Origin: UBA2239 sp050177075 | Lineage (GTDB): Bacteria > Pseudomonadota > Gammaproteobacteria > Burkholderiales > UBA9220 | Direction: 5' to 3' | Assembly: GCA_050177075.1 (NCBI GenBank) | Contig: JBFXHL010000125.1 | Coordinates: forward strand, 1-6,288 | Length of the DNA: 6,288 bases | Shown: one piece after another, positions 1 through 4,905 of the stretch | Position numbering within the stretch: the stretch's first letter is position 1 | Layout of the letters: each line of letters opens with the position of its first letter | Notes under the pieces: generated by a model | Databases searched by the model: none | What the model was told of the DNA's origin: nothing | The model's input: the letters and a program-made list of their open reading frames with translations, nothing else | Made by a program: the position numbers and the translations under genes

Positions 1-68
1 CGAATATATTGCGGCTCTAAAACCGCCAATTCACATCATCCATAAACTGATAGAAAGGAGCTTACAAC

Positions 69-374
69 ATGGCCACAAAAATTGAATTACCTAAGGGATG
101 GACTTGGGATGGAAATATTCTCAAGAGTCCCGCGAACACCAAATGGGAATTCGATGGTAAAAAATTCAAGCCTTATTCGGGAGCCAGCTCATCGAACACA
201 TGGGAGTATGACGGAAGATTTATCCAACCTTATAGCGGCGCGAATTCTTCAAATAAATGGGAAGTAACTGCAACACAAGTCAAACCCTATTCAGGCGCCA
301 ACTCGAGCAATACCTATGATCGAAACAACCAGCCCATTGCAGTTATTATTGCAAAAGTTATAGGCCTGTTCTAA
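69..374 (+). CDS. Integron cassette protein with 19-residue repeats, unknown function
   Basis: This 101-residue protein has no function I can name. Its core is three tandem 19-residue units at residues 26-44, 45-63 and 64-82. Each begins with WE and carries a shared K/Q-PYSGA-S/N-SSN block. A degenerate WDG unit lies near residues 12-25, and the C-terminal tail (about 89-101, PIAVIIAKVIGLF) is hydrophobic. There is no signal peptide and no cysteine. The start is supported by AGGAG at 56-60, eight bases before the ATG. An integron attC site (415-486) follows, so this is a cassette gene, and its base composition is visibly more AT-rich than the genes after 1960. The regular aromatic/Gly/Ser repeats suggest a beta-rich repeat or surface-binding protein, which is inference only. 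The gene looks complete, but the left boundary of its cassette lies outside the window. Confidence 0.8.
   Translation: MATKIELPKGWTWDGNILKSPANTKWEFDGKKFKPYSGASSSNTWEYDGRFIQPYSGANSSNKWEVTATQVKPYSGANSSNTYDRNNQPIAVIIAKVIGLF
144..314 (+). repeat. Three tandem 57-bp coding repeats
   Basis: Three in-frame units (144-200, 201-257, 258-314) encode the 19-residue repeats of the first cassette protein. The peptide PYSGA(S/N)SSN is nearly invariant, but the codons differ strongly. The serines are written with both TCN and AGY codons at matching positions, and Gly, Ala and Asn codons also vary. The repeat is therefore old and kept at protein level; it is not a recent DNA duplication. Confidence 0.85.
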
Positions 375-414
375 CGAGAAAGGCGACAGTCGGACTGCCC
401 ATATGTTCATCATG

Positions 415-486
415 GTCTAACACCGCGCTCCAGCGGGACGCTTCGCCTGCTGCGCAGGCTCGCGCCCCTGAGCTTAGACGTTAGGC
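415..486 (+). other. attC: Integron attC recombination site 1
   Basis: The left R'' box GTCTAAC (415-421) fits RYYYAAC, and the right R' box GTTAGGC (480-486) fits GTTRRRY. Between them are imperfectly complementary L-like arms (around 426-442 and 460-478) and a central hairpin CCTGC/GCAGG (446-450 with 454-458). The length of 72 bases is normal for attC. Integrase would cut between G480 and T481, ending the repeat-protein cassette and opening the GFA cassette. The internal motifs GGGACGCT and CGCGCCCCT recur in the second site, so the two attC sites belong to the same family. Confidence 0.9.
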
Positions 487-1002
487 ATCATCGGAGACGA
501 CATGCGCGGCCATTGTCTCTGCGGACGAGTCGAGTTTGAAATTGATGGGAAGCATTTCAAGCTCTACCAATGCCATTGTTCGCTCTGCCGAAGGCAGAGC
601 GGCTCACTGTCTAATGCCGCGACAATCGTTCCGAACGAAAAGTTTCGGTGGCTTTGTGGCACCGAGTACATTTCCTCGTGGAAGAAAGAATCTGGCTTCC
701 GTTCTGATTTCTGTTCCACCTGCGGCTCGCCCGTACCCAATCCGCTTAGGAATCTGCCTTACTTCTGGGTTCCTGCTGGGCTCCTTGAAGGTGGTAGCGG
801 GCTGGAAATCGTCGCCCACCTATGTGTTGCATCCAAAGCCTCTTGGGACTCCACTCATCTTCAGGGAGCGTGCTATGACGAGTTACCAAATCTTTCTGAC
901 TTCATCGCGCTTCTGCACGCTACCGATGCCTAACAATCGCTTCGAGAGGGACGCTCCGCCAGCAAGCTTCGCTTGCTGTCTCCGCGCCCCTCAAGCTGCA
1001 CG
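481..1002 (+). mobile_element. Complete integron gene cassette (GFA-fold gene plus attC)
   Basis: This stretch runs between the predicted integrase cut points (after G480 and after G1002). It contains one ORF that begins 15 bases after the first R' box and stops inside the second R'' box. One tightly packed gene followed by its attC is the classic layout of a promoterless cassette. Expression would depend on a promoter upstream of the window, such as Pc, or on an upstream cassette. Confidence 0.85.
502..933 (+). CDS. GFA/CENP-V family zinc-binding protein (cassette-borne)
   Basis: This 143-residue protein belongs to the Mss4-like GFA (glutathione-dependent formaldehyde-activating enzyme-like) family. 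The zinc ligands are all visible: C5-x-C7 in the start HCLCG, C24-H-C26-xx-C29 in the block QCHCSLC, and C71-xx-C74 in FCSTCGSP. The known family role is spontaneous or assisted binding of glutathione adducts, but most members have no tested substrate, so the formaldehyde function should not be assumed. There is no signal peptide, which suggests a cytoplasmic protein. GGAG at 493-496 precedes the ATG. The TAA stop (931-933) lies inside the attC R'' box GCCTAAC, so gene and recombination site have been shaped together. The length is normal for the family and nothing is missing. Confidence 0.93.
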   Translation: MRGHCLCGRVEFEIDGKHFKLYQCHCSLCRRQSGSLSNAATIVPNEKFRWLCGTEYISSWKKESGFRSDFCSTCGSPVPNPLRNLPYFWVPAGLLEGGSGLEIVAHLCVASKASWDSTHLQGACYDELPNLSDFIALLHATDA

Positions 1003-1008
1003 TTGGGC
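928..1008 (+). other. attC: Integron attC recombination site 2
   Basis: R'' is GCCTAAC (928-934) and R' is GTTGGGC (1002-1008), 81 bases overall. The central hairpin is AGCAAGC/GCTTGCT (961-967 with 971-977), seven perfect pairs around a TTC loop. The flanking arms contain GGGACGCT and CGCGCCCCT, as in the first site. The predicted cut is between G1002 and T1003, so another cassette begins immediately to the right. Confidence 0.9.
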
Positions 1009-1036
1009 GTCAGCAGCCGGCGCTTACGACTCATGG

Positions 1037-1066
1037 TTGTGCTTATCATGTTCTAGTCAGTATCAT
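1037..1066 (+). promoter_or_regulatory. Possible weak promoter inside the third cassette
   Basis: TTGTGC (1037-1042), an 18-base gap and TATCAT (1061-1066) form a poor -35 and a good -10 box. They lie upstream of the strong AGGAGG at 1115-1120. The 118 bases between attC 2 and the ORF at 1127 are long for a cassette leader and could hold a private promoter. The -35 matches only three of six bases, so this is tentative. Confidence 0.2.
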
Positions 1067-1126
1067 TCCTCGTGCATGGACCATAGCAGCGGGTCATACG
1101 TAGTTAACCAATATAGGAGGCAGACA

Positions 1127-1189
1127 ATGGGGCAATTTCAACTCGGAGAAATAATAGGGGACAGACCACGGTTATATACTAAACTCTAA
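1127..1189 (+). pseudogene. 5' stub of a third cassette gene interrupted by the RAYT element
   Basis: A consensus ribosome-binding site AGGAGG (1115-1120) sits six bases before an ATG at 1127. The frame reads MGQFQLGEII. At 1157 it enters the inverted repeat of the mobile element, and it stops at 1189 after 20 codons. The strong start and its place just after an attC argue that this was the beginning of a cassette ORF cut by the insertion. Ten codons or so are native and the rest are element sequence. The remainder of the gene and its attC are not found to the right of the element, so this is not a simple clean insertion. The residues are too few to identify the family. It could instead be a genuine 20-residue peptide, which I consider less likely. 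Confidence 0.5.
1157..1171 (+). repeat. Left 15-bp inverted repeat of the RAYT element
   Basis: GGGGACAGACCACGG is an exact reverse complement of 1943-1957. It falls inside the reading frame that starts at 1127, which marks where that frame stops being native. Confidence 0.9.
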
Positions 1190-1215
1190 CCACCATTCCT
1201 GCGCAGAGTCATGCC

Positions 1216-1935
1216 ATGCCCCGCCGCGCCCGCCTCGTCTTGCCAAACGTTCCACTTCACATCATCCAGCGCGGTAACAACCGCCAAGCTTGCTTCTTCG
1301 CCGACGAGGATTATCGCTTTTACCTCGATTGGCTGGCCGAGCACGCCAGCAAGTCAGGCTGCCAAGTACATGCCTATGTTCTGATGACCAACCATGTTCA
1401 TCTTCTGATTTCGGCTGAACGGGCCGAAGCGCCCGGGGCGCTGATGAAAGCGCTCGGCCAGCGTTACGTACAATATGTGAATCGCGTCTACCGGCGCAGC
1501 GGGACACTCTGGGAGGGGCGTTTCCGTTCGTGTCTGACGCAGGAGGAGACTTATCTTCTGGCCTGTCAACGCTATATCGAGCTAAATCCGGTGCGGGCTG
1601 CCATGGTGGCGCATCCGGCGGAATACCGCTGGTCAAGCTACCGGGCCAATGCGCAGGGTGAAACCGATCCGCTGGTGAGACCGCATTCGCTTTATGAGGC
1701 CTTGGGTTTGGATGCCGCAAGTAGGCAGGCGGCCTATCGCGAGCTATTTCGTCATGATCTGGAGCCGGGACTGGTGGACGAAATCAGGCGAGCCACGAAC
1801 GGTAATTTTGCGCTTGGCAATGAACGCTTTGCGGCGCAGGTTTCGTCTGCCCTGGGAAAACGTGTCGTTCCCGGAAAATCCGGGCGTCCTCGCAAGATAC
1901 CTGAACCGGGGACAGAAAACCTGTTTCATGAATAA
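1216..1935 (+). CDS. REP-associated tyrosine transposase (RAYT), Y1/HUH family
   Basis: This 239-residue single-strand DNA transposase has its HUH metal-binding motif at H60-V-H62 (block TNHVHLLI). The expected nucleophile is Y120 in the block YIELNPVRA, the hallmark of the RAYT branch. The N-terminus (PRRARLVLP..PLHIIQRGNNR) and the basic C-terminal GRPRK near 223-227 are also typical. Length is normal and no key residue is missing, so it may be active. The ATG at 1216 has only a weak upstream CAGAG. It is preferred to the ATG at 1211, which is in another frame, because the family usually begins with M-x-R just before RLV. RAYTs act on palindromic REP-like ends, and matching foldback repeats flank this gene. 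The stop is followed at once by the right inverted repeat. Confidence 0.95.
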   Translation: MPRRARLVLPNVPLHIIQRGNNRQACFFADEDYRFYLDWLAEHASKSGCQVHAYVLMTNHVHLLISAERAEAPGALMKALGQRYVQYVNRVYRRSGTLWEGRFRSCLTQEETYLLACQRYIELNPVRAAMVAHPAEYRWSSYRANAQGETDPLVRPHSLYEALGLDAASRQAAYRELFRHDLEPGLVDEIRRATNGNFALGNERFAAQVSSALGKRVVPGKSGRPRKIPEPGTENLFHE

Positions 1936-1942
1936 GGAAAAT

Positions 1943-1957
1943 CCGTGGTCTGTCCCC
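1943..1957 (-). repeat. Right 15-bp inverted repeat of the RAYT element
   Basis: CCGTGGTCTGTCCCC is the exact inverse of 1157-1171. The GTG at 1945-1947 inside it is the only usual start codon available to the lipoprotein frame downstream. It sits after AAGGA at 1934-1938, which also belongs to the element. Confidence 0.9.
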
Positions 1958-2370
1958 CTTTTTCCGCTTTTTCCGGCTACGCCTCGCTTGCCATCCGGCG
2001 AATATTCGCCCGCGCCGCCGCGCTGTTCGCCCTCCTTATCCTTGCCGCCTGCGCCACCACGCCCCGGGAAGCGGAGCTGGGGGTACGGCTCGGGCCGCCC
2101 GTCCATTACCGCAGCCCCGCCGGGGAGACTTTCGTCGCCCGCTACGGCGCCCTCTCCGACGGCAGCCTGTCTTTCGTCCGGCTGACGCTGCCGGACGGCC
2201 GCCGCTACACCCTGCCCCAGGCCCTTTCCGCCTCGGGCGCCCGCTACACCGACGGGCGCGAGCTGGTGTGGTGGGAGCACCAGGGAAAAGTCCGGGTCGA
2301 GACACGGAACGCGGCGGGCGGCTGGACGGCGCCATACAGCGAATTGCGGGAGGCTGGCGAAACGCGCTGA
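1945..2370 (+). CDS. MliC-like lipoprotein (C-type lysozyme inhibitor fold)
   Basis: This 141-residue frame has a lipoprotein signal: arginines around 18-23, a hydrophobic stretch at about 24-35, and the lipobox L33-A-A-C36. The mature part carries an MliC/YdhA-type domain. LPDGRRYTLP lies near 82-91, and SASGARYTDG near 95-104 closely matches the lysozyme-contacting loop of MliC. The family is known to be anchored in the outer membrane and to inhibit host C-type lysozyme. Two things differ from standard MliC as I recall it. The lysine after the FW pair is replaced (here WWEHQG), and there is no cysteine other than the lipidated one, so the usual disulfide is absent. The start is odd. GTG at 1945 lies in the RAYT inverted repeat and no ATG, GTG or TTG follows before the signal sequence, so the native start was probably displaced by the element. 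Inhibitor activity is therefore uncertain. Confidence 0.78.
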   Translation: MVCPPFSAFSGYASLAIRRIFARAAALFALLILAACATTPREAELGVRLGPPVHYRSPAGETFVARYGALSDGSLSFVRLTLPDGRRYTLPQALSASGARYTDGRELVWWEHQGKVRVETRNAAGGWTAPYSELREAGETR

Positions 2371-2390
2371 ACCGTCCTGCCCTTTCCCCC

Positions 2391-2418
2391 CTGGCAAAAT
2401 CGAAAAAAATGCTATAAC
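2391..2418 (+). promoter_or_regulatory. Likely sigma70 promoter for the hydrolase gene
   Basis: CTGGCA (2391-2396), 16 bases, then TATAAC (2413-2418) with an upstream TG at 2410-2411 gives an extended -10 element. Transcription would begin near 2425, leaving an A-rich leader of about 50 bases before the hydrolase ATG. It is the best promoter match in the GC-rich block. Confidence 0.5.
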
Positions 2419-2453
2419 CATAAAAAAACCTAAAAAAACCATAACCATAAAAA
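2414..2453 (+). repeat. A-rich direct repeats in the hydrolase leader
   Basis: ATAACCATAAAAA occurs exactly at 2414-2426 and 2441-2453. Between and overlapping them, TAAAAAAACC is duplicated in tandem (2421-2430 and 2431-2440). Together with the A7 run at 2403-2409 this makes several A-tracts, two of them 10 bases apart, in otherwise GC-rich DNA. Phased A-tracts bend DNA, and such repeats can also change length by slippage. The hydrolase ribosome-binding site GGAGAG (2464-2469) follows. Confidence 0.75.
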
Positions 2454-2475
2454 CGCCACTTTTGGAGAGCACGCC

Positions 2476-3810
2476 ATGCTGGTCATCCTTCACGGCTGGA
2501 GCGACAACGCCAAATCCTTCGCCCGCCTCGGCAAGCGCCTGGTGGACGCAGGTGCGGCGGATTCGGTAACCCACGTGCGACTGGGGGACTACATCTCCCT
2601 CGACGACCACGTCACCTACGACGATCTGGCAGAGGCCCTGCAGGCGGCCTGGCGCAAGGAGAAGCTGCCCACCACCCCGCGCAGCGTGGACGTGGTGGTG
2701 CACAGCACCGGCGGGCTGGTGATCCGCCACTGGATGACGCGCTTCTTCCGCCCCGACACCAATCCCGTCTTCCGTTTGCTGATGCTGGCCCCGGCCAATT
2801 TCGGCTCCCCTCTGGCCCACAAGGGCCGCTCCTTCGTGGGGCGGATCGTGAAGGGCTTCAAGAGCGACAAGCTGTTCGAGACCGGCACCCAAATCCTCAA
2901 GGGTCTGGAACTGGCGAGCCCCTTCACCTGGGACCTGGCCCTGCGGGACCGCTTTTCCGGCGAGACGTGGTACGGGCCGGGGCGGGTGCTGTGCACGGTG
3001 CTGGTGGGCACCTCGGGCTACAGCGGCATTTCCGCCGCCGCCAACGAGGACGGCAGCGACGGCACGGTGCGGGTTTCCACGGCCAACCTCAACCCCCTGC
3101 TGGTGAAGCTGGATTTCGCCACCAACCCGGACAAGCCCACCCTGACCCTGACCGACGCCGCCGGCGCCACCGCCTTCGCCCGCCTCCCCGGCGAGAACCA
3201 CAGCACCGTCGCCCTCAAGGACAACGGCCCCGCCAACGAGGCCACCTTGCCGCTGATGATCCGGGCCCTTCGCGTCAACGACGCCGGCTTCGCCGCCTGG
3301 GTGGACGAACTGGAGAAACTCAGCGCCGAGGCGCGGGCCCAGAGCGCCGACAATTTCTTCGCCCACGGCTACCAGAACACCGTGGTGCGCCTGGGGGACA
3401 ACCTGGGCGCCTTCATCCCGGACTATTTCCTCGAGATGTTCGCCAAGACGCCGGACGGCAAGAAGGTGGACGATTCCCTCACCGCCTTCATCCAGGAGCG
3501 GGTGGTCAACACCGTCCACCCCTACGAGGACAACCCGGCCTACCGCAGCCTGCTGCTGGACACCGATTTCCTCGAAGCCAAGGTTTCCGGTGCCGGCAAC
3601 GCCCTCTACGTCAGCGTCACCGCCATGCCGGACATCCGCAAAACCGACTCCGTGGGCTACTCCACCTTCGGCTTCGACGACATCGGCAGCATCAAACTCA
3701 CCCCCAAGAATGCCCGGGTGGTCTTTCAGCCCGACCGCACGGTGCTGATCGACCTGGTCATCAAGCGGGAACAACGGGAGCGGGTGTTCCGCCTGCTGCC
3801 CCTGGGCTAA
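2476..3810 (+). CDS. Alpha/beta hydrolase, lipase/esterase-like, cytoplasmic
   Basis: This 444-residue protein has an N-terminal alpha/beta hydrolase domain (about 1-265). The first strand MLVILHGWSDN carries the oxyanion HG (6-7). The nucleophile elbow VVHSTGGLV gives Ser77. The likely acid is Asp195 in GSDGTV, and the likely catalytic histidine is His242 in ENHST. The order and spacing suit a PGAP1/lipase-like esterase. Residues about 270-444 form an unrecognised C-terminal region that looks beta-rich and could be an accessory or binding domain. No signal peptide or TM segment is seen, so it should be cytoplasmic. The start is set by GGAGAG at 2464-2469 and by the family's first strand beginning at residue 2. 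The substrate cannot be read from the sequence. It has its own probable promoter and leads a run of same-strand genes. Confidence 0.88.
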   Translation: MLVILHGWSDNAKSFARLGKRLVDAGAADSVTHVRLGDYISLDDHVTYDDLAEALQAAWRKEKLPTTPRSVDVVVHSTGGLVIRHWMTRFFRPDTNPVFRLLMLAPANFGSPLAHKGRSFVGRIVKGFKSDKLFETGTQILKGLELASPFTWDLALRDRFSGETWYGPGRVLCTVLVGTSGYSGISAAANEDGSDGTVRVSTANLNPLLVKLDFATNPDKPTLTLTDAAGATAFARLPGENHSTVALKDNGPANEATLPLMIRALRVNDAGFAAWVDELEKLSAEARAQSADNFFAHGYQNTVVRLGDNLGAFIPDYFLEMFAKTPDGKKVDDSLTAFIQERVVNTVHPYEDNPAYRSLLLDTDFLEAKVSGAGNALYVSVTAMPDIRKTDSVGYSTFGFDDIGSIKLTPKNARVVFQPDRTVLIDLVIKREQRERVFRLLPLG

Positions 3811-3837
3811 GCGCCTATTCCAGGAGGCGCTGAGGTA

Positions 3838-3872
3838 TCATGGCGGCCTGTTTTTCGGAGGAACCGCCATGA
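3838..3872 (+). promoter_or_regulatory. Start-codon hairpin before the DUF2288 gene
   Basis: TCATGGCGG (3838-3846) pairs perfectly with CCGCCATGA (3864-3872). The ATG at 3869 lies in the stem and the ribosome site GGAGGA (3857-3862) lies in the 17-base loop. In mRNA this would hide the start codon while leaving the Shine-Dalgarno sequence exposed. A ribosome translating from 3840 would open it. The stem is certain as sequence; its role is inference. Confidence 0.4.
3840..3872 (+). CDS. Possible 10-codon leader ORF overlapping the DUF2288 start
   Basis: ATG at 3840 opens a frame MAACFSEEPP that ends in TGA at 3870-3872. The stop overlaps the next gene's ATG as ATGA. GAGG (3832-3835) and AGGAGG (3822-3827) lie upstream as possible ribosome sites. 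The ends of this tiny frame are also the two arms of a 9-bp perfect inverted repeat. Such a layout could couple translation of the downstream gene. It may equally be chance, since nothing shows that the peptide is made. Confidence 0.3.
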   Translation: MAACFSEEPP

Positions 3873-4216
3873 ACGAACACATCGACGAAGCCCTGGAACT
3901 GACCCGTCTGGAAATGGACGGCGAGGTATTGCGGGCGAAGCTCAACCAGGAGACGGGGCAAATCCCCTGGAAGGAATTGCAGCGCTTCTTCGCCGCCGGC
4001 AAGGTGGTGGCGGTGGCCCCCGATCTGGACCTGGTGGAAGTGGCCTACTGCATCGCCACCGACCGCAAGGCGGAGGTGGCGGCGTGGATGCAGGCGGGCC
4101 AGGTCGCGCCCGTCAGCGACGACCAGGCCCGGCAGTGGTTCGAGGCCGACGCCCGGTTGTGGTCGGTGGTGGTGAAGCCCTGGGTGCTAGTGCAGGCCCG
4201 GGCCGATAACTCATAA
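3869..4216 (+). CDS. DUF2288 family protein
   Basis: This 115-residue protein matches the DUF2288 pattern: LRAKLN-ETG-I-W-ELQRFFA near 21-42, then the LDLVEVA block near 53-59, and the closing VVVKPWVLVQ near 99-108. The family is small, soluble and uncharacterised, found in proteobacteria and cyanobacteria, and no function is known to me. The sequence is acidic, with no TM segment or signal. GGAGGA at 3857-3862 lies six bases before the ATG. The gene is 58 bases after the hydrolase stop and 40 bases before the SLATT gene, so co-transcription with either is plausible. The spacer holds a GCGCCT/AGGCGC hairpin (3811-3816 with 3825-3830) without a T-run, not a convincing terminator. Length is usual and it appears intact. 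Confidence 0.88.
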   Translation: MNEHIDEALELTRLEMDGEVLRAKLNQETGQIPWKELQRFFAAGKVVAVAPDLDLVEVAYCIATDRKAEVAAWMQAGQVAPVSDDQARQWFEADARLWSVVVKPWVLVQARADNS

Positions 4217-4256
4217 CGGGAGCTCCGGTCGCTCCCTTCACGGAGGAGACGCGAAC

Positions 4257-4739
4257 ATGGAACAGCTTCAAACCCTGCAGCAATGGCACCAGGGCATCCG
4301 CATTTCCCATTCCGCCCACTTCAAGGCGGCGGAAGTCTACGAGCAGCGCAACCTGTGGCTGGGGGTGCCGGTGGTGGTGCTGTCCGCCGTCACCGGCACG
4401 GCGGTGTTCACCTCCAGCGGCGACACGGCGGTGGCGGAACGGGTGGTGGTGGGCCTGTTCAGCGTCGCGGCGGCGGTGTTGGCCAGCCTCCAGACCTTCC
4501 TGCGCTACGCCGAGCTGGCCCAGAAGCACAAGGCCGCCGCCATCAAGTACGGCGCCCTGCGCCGGGAGCTGGAGGAGGCCCTGGCCACCTACTCGTCGGA
4601 ACAACCCTTTCCCGCCGACTTCATGCACGACATCCGCCAGCGCTGGGACGCCCTGGACGAGGAGTCGCCGGTGGTTGCGAAGAAAATCTACGACCCGGTG
4701 GCGGCGGAATACCGCAAGAAAGTGGCCAAGAACGCCTGA
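4257..4739 (+). CDS. SLATT-type two-TM membrane protein
   Basis: This 160-residue protein has an amphipathic N-terminal helix with histidines (W10, H11, H18, H21). Two membrane helices follow, near 33-52 (WLGVPVVVLSAVTGTAVF) and 62-82, and then a long charged cytosolic helix (85-112) and tail. This is the architecture of SLATT domains (SMODS and SLOG associating two-TM). These are predicted pore-forming effectors that act after nucleotide second-messenger signalling or stand alone. No cyclic-nucleotide synthase, SLOG gene or other partner is visible here, so a defence role is unproven. GGAGGAG (4242-4248) precedes the ATG. The spacer upstream contains GGGAGC/GCTCCC (4218-4223 with 4231-4236), a short hairpin of unknown role. 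The start is secure and the gene looks intact. Confidence 0.8.
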   Translation: MEQLQTLQQWHQGIRISHSAHFKAAEVYEQRNLWLGVPVVVLSAVTGTAVFTSSGDTAVAERVVVGLFSVAAAVLASLQTFLRYAELAQKHKAAAIKYGALRRELEEALATYSSEQPFPADFMHDIRQRWDALDEESPVVAKKIYDPVAAEYRKKVAKNA

Positions 4740-4754
4740 CCCCCGGCGGACGGC

Positions 4755-4782
4755 TGGACAAATCCGCCCAGCCCGGTACCAT
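4755..4782 (+). promoter_or_regulatory. Promoter positioned for leaderless rsuA transcription
   Basis: TGGACA (4755-4760), 16 bases, then TACCAT (4777-4782) fits a sigma70 promoter. The first transcribed base would be about 4788-4790, at the A of the rsuA ATG (4789). No Shine-Dalgarno sequence precedes that ATG, which agrees with a leaderless mRNA. Confidence 0.4.
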
Positions 4783-4788
4783 GCCGCC

Positions 4789-4900
4789 ATGCAACTCGAA
4801 CGCCTCCTCCATTCCCAGGGTTTCGGCACCCGCAAGGCCTGCCGCGCCCTGGTGCGCGCCGGGCGGGTGAGCGTCGCCGGCGAGACCTGCGACGGCCCCG
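4789..4900 (+). pseudogene. rsuA: N-terminal fragment of 16S rRNA pseudouridine synthase RsuA
   Basis: The frame from 4789 reads MQLERLLHSQGFGTRKACRA, continuing with LVRAGRVSVAGETCD. This is the S4 RNA-binding domain that opens RsuA-type enzymes, which make pseudouridine 516 in 16S rRNA. About 35 codons match the family. After roughly 4893 the match ends and the frame runs on to a stop at 5733, only as an alternative frame of the M50 protease. The catalytic domain with its GRLD-type aspartate motif is absent, so this copy cannot be active. The break coincides with the start of unrelated protease coding sequence in another frame. The exact end of the fragment is good to about ten bases. Confidence 0.8.
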
Positions 4901-4905
4901 GACGC
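4891..4905. other. Junction between rsuA fragment and M50 protease fragment
   Basis: To the left, frame 1 (from 4789) encodes RsuA. To the right, frame 2 encodes a protease that begins mid-domain (DASRANLW near 4901). Frame 2 is closed by TGA at 4868-4870, and no ATG, GTG or TTG lies between that stop and the HELAH motif. Both genes are therefore broken at the same point, as in an assembly chimera or a deletion/translocation endpoint. No transposon end or direct repeat is seen at the join. Confidence 0.75.

Larger units (their letters stand above)
1157..1957 (+). mobile_element. RAYT (IS200/IS605-related Y1 transposase) element
   Basis: A single transposase gene is bounded by perfect 15-bp inverted repeats: GGGGACAGACCACGG at 1157-1171 and its reverse complement at 1943-1957. 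A further GGGGACAGA lies at 1908-1916 and can pair with TCTGTCCCC at 1949-1957, giving a larger foldback at the right end. Foldback ends suit an HUH single-strand transposase. No target duplication is expected for this family and I see none. The left flank is an integron cassette and the right flank is an MliC-like gene, and both flanking genes are damaged or altered at the boundary. Confidence 0.85.

Noticed and set aside
368..421. A second possible attC left box TTCTAAC at the end of the first ORF
   Set aside because: Its first base does not fit RYYYAAC. The box at 415-421 gives better arm pairing and a normal 72-base site.
30..1268. A 13-bp match TTCACATCATCCA at 30-42 and 1256-1268
   Set aside because: One such match is near chance level for a window of this size. 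One copy is in spacer and the other in transposase coding sequence, with no extended similarity.
2403..2453. The A-tract repeats as a CRISPR-like array
   Set aside because: The units are only 10-13 bases, two copies each, overlapping and without spacers of regular length.
1744..3774. A 676-codon open frame on the minus strand
   Set aside because: It lies opposite the hydrolase, the lipoprotein and the transposase end, is dominated by Gly, Val, Ala and His, and shows no domain. It is an antisense frame kept open by high GC.
3811..3830. GCGCCT/AGGCGC hairpin after the hydrolase as a terminator
   Set aside because: No T-run follows the stem and the loop overlaps an AGGAGG that could serve translation, so intrinsic termination is not supported.
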